Assembly: GCA_902489645.1 (NCBI GenBank)
Contig: CABUAW010000063.1
Coordinates: 1 to 13,645, forward strand
Direction of reading: 5' to 3'
Origin: an uncultured Lachnospiraceae bacterium
GTDB lineage: Bacteria > Bacillota > Clostridia > Lachnospirales > Lachnospiraceae
Length of the DNA: 13,645 nt
Position numbers and translations under genes: made by a program. Of the stretch, positions 1 to 5,718 are shown piece by piece (position 1 is the first letter of the stretch; each line of letters begins with the position of its first letter). Below the pieces are notes generated by a model, which worked only from the letters and a program-made list of their open reading frames with translations, ran no database searches and was not told the origin of the DNA.

Positions 1-120
1 GCCGAAAATATTTCCTTTACACCGGTCAGGCTCATCCCCTGGATTCCCGTTGCCGCCGCCATAACGGCTCTGTGTCTCGGCGTTTCTTCCCTTTATTTCG
101 GGCAGGCCGAAAGGCAATAA
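1..120 (+). CDS. C-terminal fragment of a membrane protein (5' end outside window)
   Basis: An open frame enters from the left edge and ends at TAA 118-120, giving the last 39 residues of a protein. The fragment contains a hydrophobic stretch from about residue 10 to residue 33 (LIPWIPVAAAITALCLGVSS), then a short polar end (GQAERQ). It therefore looks like a C-terminal transmembrane helix of an integral membrane protein. A final helix of an FtsX-like or other ABC permease would fit, but no family motif is visible and I do not assign one. It is the only plus-strand gene in the window and converges on the P-type ATPase gene across the hairpin at 158-201. Confidence 0.6.
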   Translation, partial: AENISFTPVRLIPWIPVAAAITALCLGVSSLYFGQAERQ

Positions 121-157
121 TTCACGGCGTTTTGCATCCGCATGCCTTTTATACAGC

Positions 158-201
158 GGACGGTTTTTCCCATCCGAAGACGCGAATGGGAAAAACCGTC
201 C
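158..201. terminator. Long perfect hairpin between convergent genes, probable bidirectional terminator
   Basis: Arms 158-173 and 186-201 are perfectly complementary over 16 bp (GGACGGTTTTTCCCAT and its complement) around a 12-base loop. It lies between the plus-strand stop at 120 and the minus-strand ATPase stop at 208, where a shared terminator is expected. Neither flank has a classic U-tract outside the stem; the only T-run lies inside the stem. Termination is inferred from position and stem length. Confidence 0.6.
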
Positions 202-207
202 ATCTAT

Positions 208-2283
208 TTAAGATATCAAATTCCGCATACTTGCCAAACTGATTCCCAGTGTGGAAGCATTATGTAAAAAGGCGGATACCGTCGGCTGGATAATACCGGC
301 CACGCCGAGAATAATCAGGCCTGAATTGATTCCGACAATCTTACGGTAATTACTGTGAATCCGCCGCATCAGGCTGTCACTGAGAATTTTCAGCGTGACA
401 ATCTCATACAAATCATCCGCCGAAATCGTAATATCCGCAATCTCCCTGGCAATTTCCGCCCCGTCGCTGATGGCAATTCCCACATCGGCCGCCGAGAGGG
501 CCGGGGAATCATTGATACCGTCGCCAATCATAATTACCCGTTTTCCAAGTTTCTTTTCATTTTCCACGAACCGGGCCTTATCTTCAGGAAGCACCTCGGA
601 ATAATACTCGTCCACGCCAACCCTGGCGGCCACGGCCGCCGCCGTGCGTTCACTGTCGCCGGTCATCATCACTACCTTCTTAAATCCGGCGGCTTTTAAC
701 GAGCGGATAACCGCATCCGCTTCTTCTCTGAGCGGGTCTTCGATACAGATGACCGCCTCTAAAATGCCTTCCACCGCCAGATAAAGATGGGAATATTCCG
801 GCGCAAGCTGGTCAAATTTTCCCTCATAGCCTTCACGAACCCGGCATTTTTCGTCTTCAAAGACAAAGTGATAGCTTCCGATAACGACTTTCTTTCCCTC
901 AATACTGGAGGATATACCGTGGGCCACAATATAATCAACCTTAGAATGCATTTCCTCATGTTCGAGTCCCTGGCATTTTGCCGCCTCCACCACGGCTTTT
1001 GCCATCGAATGTGGAAAATGTTCTTCCAGGCAGGCCGCAATACGCAGCGACTCCTTCGGATTCAAGTCGCCAAAGGTCACAATTTCCTTCACCGTCGGCT
1101 GTGCCTTCGTCAACGTTCCTGTTTTATCAAACACGATGGTCTCCGCCTCAGCCACAGCTTCCAGATATTTTCCGCCTTTGACGGTCATATGATACAATCC
1201 GGCTTCCCGAATGGCCGAAAGCACGGCAATCGGCATGGCCAGCTTTAAGGCGCACGAGAAATCCACCATAAGCACGGCCAGCGCCTTGGTCGTATTGCGC
1301 GTGGCCAGCCATACGCCCGCTGTTCCTAAAAGAGTATATGGCACAAGCTGGTCGGCCAGATGTTCCGCACGGCTCTCCGCACCGGATTTTAATTTCTCCG
1401 ATTCTTCAATCATGGTGACAATCTTTTCATAACGGGTCGCACCGGAAACCTTCTGTACCTGAAGCGTAACTTCGCCTTCCTCGACCACCGTTCCCGCATA
1501 GACATAACCGTCCTTTTCTTTATGTACCGGAAGCGATTCCCCGGTCAGTGACGCCTGATTAATCATGGCGTCCCCGGAAAGGACGATGCCGTCAAACGGA
1601 ATGACATTTCCCATACGGACAACAACGCTGTCGCCCGGCTGAACCTCTGACGAAGGTACCAGAATTTCCTGACCGTCTTTAAGCAGCCATACCCGGCTGA
1701 CATTTAAAGACATACTCCGGGCCAAATCGCCGACCGATTTCTTGTGGGTCCACTCTTCCAAAAGCTCTCCGATACCGAGCAGAAACATGACGGAAGAAGC
1801 CGTATTCATGTCCCGGCGTATGAGCGATACGCCGATGGCCGTTGCATCCAGCACAGATACTTCCAGTTTTTTCCGCCGCAGGCTGTCCAGCCCCATACGG
1901 ATGTATTTCACGGATTTAATACATGTAAGAACGGCTCTTACAGAATATGGGATGAACAATTTGCTCCCCATACGCATCAAAACCCGCATAATCAGCTTCT
2001 CCTGATATTCGGCGTTTAATTCTCTTCCGGAAGTTTCAAGAACACTTTCCGGCACCTCAACGGTATTATATTGAAAATGAGCCAGTCCGTCCAGCACTTC
2101 CCGGCGATGGCCGGAATAACAGATGGCCGCATCCCCGGTACGCTCATACACCTTTGCCTCCGTCACATTTGGCAGCCGGTAAAGGTAATATAACAACGTA
2201 TCCGCTTCTTTACAGGACATTTGTTTTTGAACCATGTGGACGCGAAGCCGTCCTTTAATTTCATGCTTTATAATAAACTTCAA
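208..2283 (-). CDS. P1B-type heavy-metal-translocating ATPase with Ser-Cys-Ala metal site
   Basis: A membrane ATPase that exports a transition metal. From the chosen TTG start it is 691 residues. Order: an N-terminal HMA-like ferredoxin fold (about 1-60) lacking the CxxC metal site; membrane helices about 110-185; actuator domain with TGES at 247-250; the transmembrane metal-site helix with S343-C344-A345; phosphorylation motif DKTGT with D386; MTGD at 540-543; GDGINDSPAL at 587-596; and a last membrane segment with H674-N675. The usual CPC, CPH or SPC triad is replaced by SCA, so it is not a standard CopA or ZntA. Start choice: GGAGGG at 2290-2295 abuts the ATG at 2289 with no spacing but sits 7 bases before TTG 2283. 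A further TTG at 2319 falls in a terminator loop. It is third in an operon behind two small membrane proteins. Manganese or zinc export is plausible. Confidence 0.93.
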   Translation of the reverse strand: MKFIIKHEIKGRLRVHMVQKQMSCKEADTLLYYLYRLPNVTEAKVYERTGDAAICYSGHRREVLDGLAHFQYNTVEVPESVLETSGRELNAEYQEKLIMRVLMRMGSKLFIPYSVRAVLTCIKSVKYIRMGLDSLRRKKLEVSVLDATAIGVSLIRRDMNTASSVMFLLGIGELLEEWTHKKSVGDLARSMSLNVSRVWLLKDGQEILVPSSEVQPGDSVVVRMGNVIPFDGIVLSGDAMINQASLTGESLPVHKEKDGYVYAGTVVEEGEVTLQVQKVSGATRYEKIVTMIEESEKLKSGAESRAEHLADQLVPYTLLGTAGVWLATRNTTKALAVLMVDFSCALKLAMPIAVLSAIREAGLYHMTVKGGKYLEAVAEAETIVFDKTGTLTKAQPTVKEIVTFGDLNPKESLRIAACLEEHFPHSMAKAVVEAAKCQGLEHEEMHSKVDYIVAHGISSSIEGKKVVIGSYHFVFEDEKCRVREGYEGKFDQLAPEYSHLYLAVEGILEAVICIEDPLREEADAVIRSLKAAGFKKVVMMTGDSERTAAAVAARVGVDEYYSEVLPEDKARFVENEKKLGKRVIMIGDGINDSPALSAADVGIAISDGAEIAREIADITISADDLYEIVTLKILSDSLMRRIHSNYRKIVGINSGLIILGVAGIIQPTVSAFLHNASTLGISLASMRNLIS

Positions 2284-2289
2284 CGTCAT

Positions 2290-2295
2290 CCCTCC
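2290..2295 (-). promoter_or_regulatory. Ribosome binding site deciding the ATPase start
   Basis: GGAGGG on the minus strand (CCCTCC at 2290-2295) directly touches ATG 2289, which is too close for initiation. It lies 7 bases before an in-frame TTG at 2283. The TTG start gives a protein beginning MKFIIKHEIKGR and is preferred on spacing. ATG 2289 (two residues longer) remains possible. Confidence 0.6.
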
Positions 2296-2300
2296 ATATA

Positions 2301-2329
2301 TAAGAAGGGGGCTGTCCAATCACAGCCCC
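2301..2329 (-). terminator. Intrinsic terminator between the acidic-tail protein gene and the ATPase gene
   Basis: On the minus strand GGGGCTGT (2329-2322) pairs perfectly with ACAGCCCC (2315-2308) around a 6-base loop, followed by the T-rich CTTCTTA. It begins 20 bases after the upstream stop codon and ends just before the ATPase ribosome binding site. It would partly terminate transcription, so the two small proteins would be made in excess over the ATPase. The TTG codon at 2319 lies in its loop, which argues against that codon as the ATPase start. Confidence 0.7.
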
Positions 2330-2348
2330 ACTCTATTATGCTTTTTTA

Positions 2349-2651
2349 TTATTCTGCGTCGGAAACTTCCTGAAAATCATCCGCAGCAGCTGCATCATCG
2401 ACAACGGCGGCGGCTTCCTCTGCGGCCCGGTCTTCATTTATCTGCTTTGCTTCGGAAAGAATATCTTCGGCATTCTCCTGAACGGTTGTTGCTGTTTTCA
2501 TCACACAGTCTTTCGCCCGAAGAACGGCGGCTGTACAATTTGTATATACCTTCTTTGCATCCTTGCTGGAAAGAATCTTCAATCCTGCTGTACCAAATAA
2601 TAAACCTCCGGCAAAAATCCCTAATTTCTTTACATCAAATATATCTTTCAT
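2349..2651 (-). CDS. Small single-helix membrane protein with acidic tail (DUF6110/PacL-like)
   Basis: A 100-residue protein. Residues about 10-27 form one glycine-rich hydrophobic helix (GIFAGGLLFGTAGLKIL). A helical stretch follows (about 28-60, two cysteines at 39 and 49). The tail from 59 to 100 is alanine-rich and carries 15 Asp or Glu residues. The start ATG is supported by AGGAGG with 8-base spacing. The layout recalls the mycobacterial DUF1490/PacL proteins, which sit beside CtpC-type P-ATPases and scaffold them while binding metal through an acidic C-terminal region. It lacks the histidine-rich end of PacL1, so acidic side chains would have to do any metal binding. I believe the family is DUF6110, from memory. 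Function is inferred from layout and from the ATPase gene downstream. Confidence 0.85.
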   Translation of the reverse strand: MKDIFDVKKLGIFAGGLLFGTAGLKILSSKDAKKVYTNCTAAVLRAKDCVMKTATTVQENAEDILSEAKQINEDRAAEEAAAVVDDAAAADDFQEVSDAE

Positions 2652-2659
2652 GTTGCTTA

Positions 2660-2666
2660 CCTCCTA
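2660..2666 (-). promoter_or_regulatory. TAGGAGG: stop codon of micropeptide merged with ribosome binding site
   Basis: The minus-strand TAG stop of the 26-residue ORF (2666-2664) forms the first bases of TAGGAGG, the ribosome binding site of the next gene, 8 bases before its ATG. A ribosome finishing the micropeptide would stop on the next initiation site, which suggests coupled translation. Confidence 0.8.
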
Positions 2667-2744
2667 TTTGTGTTTGTAACCTGTGTAAAAGAGCATAGCG
2701 AAACAGAAAACTGCCGCCCACGCCCAAAATCTGTGTTGTTTCAT
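2664..2744 (-). CDS. 26-residue single-helix membrane micropeptide
   Basis: This short ORF starts at ATG 2744 and ends at TAG 2664. It begins MKQHRFWAWAAV, continues as a hydrophobic helix with Cys14 and Met17, and ends YTGYKHK. The layout is a basic and aromatic N-terminus, one membrane span and a basic C-terminus, typical of real small membrane proteins. Its stop codon is fused to the next gene's ribosome binding site. An AGGGG sequence lies about 10-11 bases upstream of its ATG, a weak but usable ribosome binding site. It is the first gene after the promoter at 2792-2820. By analogy with KdpF or CydX-type partners it may associate with the ATPase or with the acidic-tail protein. I recall similar short proteins in Clostridia but cannot confirm a family name. 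Confidence 0.75.
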   Translation of the reverse strand: MKQHRFWAWAAVFCFAMLFYTGYKHK

Positions 2745-2754
2745 TTTTTATCAA

Positions 2755-2790
2755 CCCCTTAAAAAAACTGTTAACAGAATCTTTAAGTGG
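2755..2790 (-). repeat. Imperfect inverted repeat in the metal-operon 5' UTR
   Basis: On the minus strand CCACTTAAA (2790-2782) can pair with TTTAAGGGG (2763-2755) except for one A-G mismatch, enclosing the perfect 10-base palindrome CTGTTAACAG (2768-2777). The 3' arm contains the GGGG likely used as the micropeptide ribosome binding site. Folding could hide that site, or the inner palindrome could be a protein-binding site. Both roles are inferred. Confidence 0.45.
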
Positions 2791-2791
2791 T

Positions 2792-2820
2792 ATGATAGCA
2801 CTTTAGTTACCTAAAGGCAA
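2792..2820 (-). promoter_or_regulatory. Promoter of the micropeptide / acidic-tail protein / ATPase operon
   Basis: The minus strand has -35 TTGCCT (2820-2815), a 17-base spacer and -10 TATCAT (2797-2792), giving a start site near 2785, about 40 bases before the micropeptide ATG. The -10 matches the sigma-A consensus at five of six positions. Confidence 0.7.
2801..2820 (-). promoter_or_regulatory. MntR/DtxR-like operator overlapping the -35 and spacer
   Basis: Two overlapping palindromes sit here. One is the perfect CTTTAG-N4-CTAAAG (2801-2816). The other, on the minus strand, is TTGCCT-TT-AGGTAA (2820-2807), with half-sites TTNCCT/AGGNAA. The latter resembles, from memory, the Bacillus subtilis MntR site upstream of mntH (TTTGCCTTAAGGAAAC). 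Its position on the -35 and spacer fits a repressor site. If correct, the operon responds to manganese or another DtxR-family metal. Confidence 0.5.
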
Positions 2821-2835
2821 GACTAACATTTTTAT

Positions 2836-2850
2836 TGATAATTATTTTCA
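2836..2850. promoter_or_regulatory. Fur-family-like 7-1-7 box upstream of the -35
   Basis: TGATAAT-T-ATTTTCA is a 15-base inverted repeat with one mismatch from a perfect 7-1-7 palindrome. It is close to the Fur/PerR/Zur type core TGATAAT-N-ATTATCA. It sits about 15 bases upstream of the -35 of the metal operon and about 36 bases past the ZIP stop codon. The region is AT-rich, so a chance match is possible. Confidence 0.5.
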
Positions 2851-2885
2851 TTTGTTCCAAAAAAAGGCACAAAACTTAGTTTTAA

Positions 2886-3665
2886 CTACCCTAAAGCCAC
2901 GTCCAAAACCATCATTAAGGTAAAGCCAACGGCAAAACCAATGGTTCCGATATTGCTGTGGCTGCCCTCACTGGCTTCCGGAATTAATTCCTCAACGACC
3001 ACATACAGCATAGCTCCCGCCGCAAAGGCCAGCAAATAAGGCAATACCGGCGTCACAAAGCGGCCGAGAAGCACTGTCAGCGCCGCGGCCACAGGTTCCA
3101 CAGCCCCGGAAAGGAATCCATAGGCAAACGCCTTTCCTGAGTCCATACCCTCTTCACTTTTTAACGGCATTGAAATCACGGCGCCCTCCGGGAAATTCTG
3201 TATGGCTATTCCCAGAGCCAGCGTAAAGGCTCCTGCCATGGTAATTCCGCTGTTTCCCGCAAGCATTCCGGCGAAGACCACACCGACGGCCATCCCTTCG
3301 GGAATATTATGCAGCGTCACAGCCAGAACAAGCATCGTTGTCTTTTTTATTTTTTTCTTTGGTCCTTCCGGCGTATCGCTTCCCAGATGCATATGCGGAA
3401 TACATTCATCCAATACCAATAAAAACGCAATTCCCAAAAGAAGTCCCACGGCCGCAGGCACAAAGGCCCAACGTCCCATGCTTTCCGACATATTCATCGC
3501 CGGAATAAGTAAGGACCATACGGACGCCGCCACCATGACGCCGGAGGCAAAACCGAGCAGACTCTTTTGAATTTTAGGTTTTATTTCATTTTTTAACAGA
3601 AAAACGCAGGCCGCCCCGGCCGTTGTGCCGGCCAGGGGTATCAATAATCCCCACAGACTTTCCAT
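2886..3665 (-). CDS. ZIP-family divalent metal transporter
   Basis: A 259-residue polytopic membrane protein of the ZIP (ZupT/GufA-like) family, which moves Zn, Mn or Fe across the membrane, usually inward. The two signature motifs are present: HNIPEG at 119-124 and QNFPEG at 156-161, where bacterial members often have Gln or His first. A conserved EELIPE lies at 225-230. The loop before helix 4 holds HMH (91-93) in a polar, lysine-rich stretch, typical of ZIP variable loops. About eight hydrophobic segments are visible, and length is normal for the family. The start at ATG 3665 is fixed by GGAGGG six bases upstream; a 12-residue extension to 3701 has no such site. It has its own promoter and precedes the metal-export operon, so import and export genes are adjacent. 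Substrate is not readable from sequence. Confidence 0.93.
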   Translation of the reverse strand: MESLWGLLIPLAGTTAGAACVFLLKNEIKPKIQKSLLGFASGVMVAASVWSLLIPAMNMSESMGRWAFVPAAVGLLLGIAFLLVLDECIPHMHLGSDTPEGPKKKIKKTTMLVLAVTLHNIPEGMAVGVVFAGMLAGNSGITMAGAFTLALGIAIQNFPEGAVISMPLKSEEGMDSGKAFAYGFLSGAVEPVAAALTVLLGRFVTPVLPYLLAFAAGAMLYVVVEELIPEASEGSHSNIGTIGFAVGFTLMMVLDVALG

Positions 3666-3739
3666 AAATATCCCTCCATCTCTCTCATTGTATTTCCACA
3701 ATAAAAATCGTATCTTTATTTTTCTGTAGAAATTCGATT

Positions 3740-3768
3740 ATTGTATCATACCTGATGAGAAATAGCAA
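3740..3768 (-). promoter_or_regulatory. Promoter of the ZIP transporter gene
   Basis: The minus strand has -35 TTGCTA (3768-3763), a 17-base spacer and -10 TACAAT (3745-3740), predicting a start near 3733 and a 5' UTR of roughly 65-70 bases. No terminator is visible between the histidine kinase stop (3812) and this promoter, so read-through from the kinase is also possible. Confidence 0.65.
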
Positions 3769-3811
3769 CCGGTATATTCAGGAAATTTGCTCCGGTCACG
3801 CCGATGCCATA

Positions 3812-4960
3812 TTAAGCCGGGAGAATAACCTGGAATGTCGTCACTTCATGGTCGCTCTCCGCCGTAATCCTTCCTCCGTGAAGCTCTACGATATCCTTCG
3901 CTATGGCCAGGCCAAGACCGGCTCCGCCCGTATTCGTCTGCCGTGCTTCATCAAGACGGAAAAATTTCTCAAAAATCGTCTCCAGCTTATGGGCCGGAAT
4001 CGTCTTTCCGTGATTACGGACAGAAATAACCACCTGGGTTTCAATCTTCTCGGCAGTCACGTCAATTTCAGTTCCCGGATAACTGTACGCAATGGCATTT
4101 TTTAAAATATTATTAAATACCCGGGCCAGTTTTTCCGAATCCCCATAAAGAGAAAGCTGCTCCTGCGCATGAAGTTCTATGTGATTGCCGTTAGCGGCCA
4201 ACAGCGGATAAAATTCATCCGTCATCTGAATCAGCATATAGGACAGGTCAATGGTTTCTTTTTCCAGAACCATCTGCTGTAAATTATAACGGGTAATATC
4301 GAAAAACTCATTTATCAATTTTTCCAGGCGCAGCGCCTTTTCCAACGTAATATGCACATATTTTGCCTTCTGCCGGGCCGGCATATCCGGCGCTTCATCC
4401 AAAAGGCTCAAATAACCGATAACCGATGTCAGCGGCGTTTTCAAATCATGGGCCAAATAGGTAATCAAATCATTTTTTCGCTGAGCTTCATCCTTCAATA
4501 CCTGTTCATTGCGCTGCATCCGGCTTTTGATTTCCGAAATCTGTACGGAAACCTCCGAATACTGCCCCGGAAGAGCATCCGAAACGTCCATATCCTTTGA
4601 CATATATTTCTGAATTCCGTCCCCGATTTCCGTCAGCGCCGCCTTCACCTGCCGGCCGGCTCTGTAGCGGGATACCAAATAGAGAATGACAAGCCATACA
4701 CATATAAAAAATACAAAGGCCCAAAACAGAAAATACTTAAATCCTCCGATATCCAGGTCCCGGACATAGATTTCCTCCATGGTATGCGGGTCAATCATCA
4801 GATAGGTCATCAAAAAATTTTTTTCAAACCAATCCATAAAAAAGCCGTTGAGAATAATATCAAAAAACATATAGAGCAGCTGACATACGATATAGCCGCC
4901 CACAATTATCAAAATAAGTTTTATTACTGAGAAAATTCTATTTTTCAATTTTATAACCAC
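3812..4960 (-). CDS. vanS: VanS-like sensor histidine kinase
   Basis: A 382-residue membrane histidine kinase, partner of the adjacent VanR-like regulator. Two transmembrane helices (about 9-38 and 74-95) enclose a short extracytoplasmic loop of some 35-45 residues. Then come a HAMP-like linker, the H-box YLAHDLKTPLTS with phospho-acceptor H171, the N-box NNILKN (283-288), and the G2-box GGAGLGLAIAK (345-355). The long match around the H-box (GYLSLLDEAPDMP, KYVHITLEKA, DITRYNLQ) is close to VanS proteins of glycopeptide-resistance clusters. The usual G1 Asp is Asn-His-Gly (316-318), as VanS proteins often show. It overlaps the regulator by 23 bases. Starts GTG 4960 and TTG 4948 (MKNRIF) are both possible; neither has a strong ribosome binding site. 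No vanH, ligase or vanX gene lies nearby, so its signal is unknown. Confidence 0.88.
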   Translation of the reverse strand: MVIKLKNRIFSVIKLILIIVGGYIVCQLLYMFFDIILNGFFMDWFEKNFLMTYLMIDPHTMEEIYVRDLDIGGFKYFLFWAFVFFICVWLVILYLVSRYRAGRQVKAALTEIGDGIQKYMSKDMDVSDALPGQYSEVSVQISEIKSRMQRNEQVLKDEAQRKNDLITYLAHDLKTPLTSVIGYLSLLDEAPDMPARQKAKYVHITLEKALRLEKLINEFFDITRYNLQQMVLEKETIDLSYMLIQMTDEFYPLLAANGNHIELHAQEQLSLYGDSEKLARVFNNILKNAIAYSYPGTEIDVTAEKIETQVVISVRNHGKTIPAHKLETIFEKFFRLDEARQTNTGGAGLGLAIAKDIVELHGGRITAESDHEVTTFQVILPA

Positions 4961-5633
4961 ACCCCCAGACCGTTTTTATATATTTGGGATTTTCGAAGGA
5001 ATCCCCCATTTTTTCTCTTAGATGACGGATATGAACGGTAATGGTATTGTTATTTTTACTGAAATATTCATCTCCCCAGATTTCATGGAACAGTTCTTCA
5101 GAACTGACGACATTGCCCTTCTTCTCCACTAAAATCCGCAAAATAGAAAATTCTGTCGGCGTCAGCGACAAGGGTTTTTCATTTAATATACATTCATGAT
5201 TTTTCACATTAATGACAAGCCCGGAATGTATCAAAACATCCGACGGTTCTTCTTTTCCTCTATTGTATCGCTTATAACGCCGGAGCTGGGCTTTAACCCT
5301 CGCTACCAGCTCCAGCGGAAGAAAGGGCTTTGTAATATAATCATCGGCGCCAAGGGTCAGACCGTTTACCTTGTCCATTTCTTCCCCTTTAGCCGTCAGC
5401 ATAATCACCGGGTAATTATATTTTTCCCGAATCTTACGGCAAATCTGAAAACCGTCCATCTCCGGAAGCATCACATCCAGAATGGCCATATCAAGTCTTT
5501 CATTTTCGATGCAGTCAAGCGCTTCTTTTGCCGAATAAAATTTAAATACCTGAAAATTATCATTTTCAAGATACAGAGCCACCAAATCTGCAATTTCCTG
5601 TTCATCATCCACAATCAGTATTTTTTCACTCAT
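4938..5633 (-). CDS. vanR: VanR-like OmpR-family response regulator
   Basis: A 231-residue response regulator. The receiver domain (1-118) has acidic pocket D9-D10, phospho-acceptor D53, T80 and K102. The C-terminal winged-helix DNA-binding domain (about 130-231) contains SLTPTEFSILRIL, VSSEELFHEIWGDEYF and NTITVHIRHLREKM, and ends WGCGYKIEK, all very close to VanR proteins. It would activate promoters when phosphorylated by the kinase encoded immediately downstream. The start ATG 5633 is supported by AGGGGG seven bases upstream. The genes overlap, so they form one transcript. The symbol reflects family resemblance, not evidence of vancomycin resistance: no resistance enzymes are encoded in the window. 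The targets could be its own promoter, the downstream ZIP gene or distant loci. Confidence 0.9.
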   Translation of the reverse strand: MSEKILIVDDEQEIADLVALYLENDNFQVFKFYSAKEALDCIENERLDMAILDVMLPEMDGFQICRKIREKYNYPVIMLTAKGEEMDKVNGLTLGADDYITKPFLPLELVARVKAQLRRYKRYNRGKEEPSDVLIHSGLVINVKNHECILNEKPLSLTPTEFSILRILVEKKGNVVSSEELFHEIWGDEYFSKNNNTITVHIRHLREKMGDSFENPKYIKTVWGCGYKIEK

Positions 5634-5658
5634 GGTCTATCCCCCTTATTCCAAGACC

Positions 5659-5664
5659 ATTATA
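5659..5664 (-). promoter_or_regulatory. -10 element upstream of the VanR-like gene
   Basis: A perfect TATAAT on the minus strand (5664-5659) predicts a start near 5652, about 20 bases before the regulator ATG. No acceptable -35 hexamer is found at 16-19 bases spacing. That is the usual look of an activator-dependent promoter and would fit autoactivation by the regulator, which is inference. Confidence 0.5.
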
Positions 5665-5718
5665 CAGGAAACCGCCGGACAAATCTTTAATATTTTCCTA
5701 AGTTTTTATGGTTCTGTT

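Noticed and set aside
787..1248. Plus-strand 153-codon open frame inside the P-type ATPase gene
   Set aside because: It is antisense to conserved ATPase motifs including DKTGT, and has no credible ribosome binding site or family features.
2234..2698. Plus-strand 154-codon open frame across the acidic-tail gene
   Set aside because: It runs antisense through the terminator, the acidic-tail gene and the micropeptide, all of which have better evidence on the minus strand.
2871..2883. Terminator after the ZIP gene (AAAACT-T-AGTTTT)
   Set aside because: The repeat has only a one-base centre and is entirely AT-rich apart from one pair; the following T-run is too far away for a convincing intrinsic terminator.
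3812..5633. Part of a glycopeptide-resistance operon
   Set aside because: No D-Ala-D-Lac or D-Ala-D-Ser ligase, vanH, vanX, vanXY or vanT gene occurs in the window; only the regulatory pair is present.
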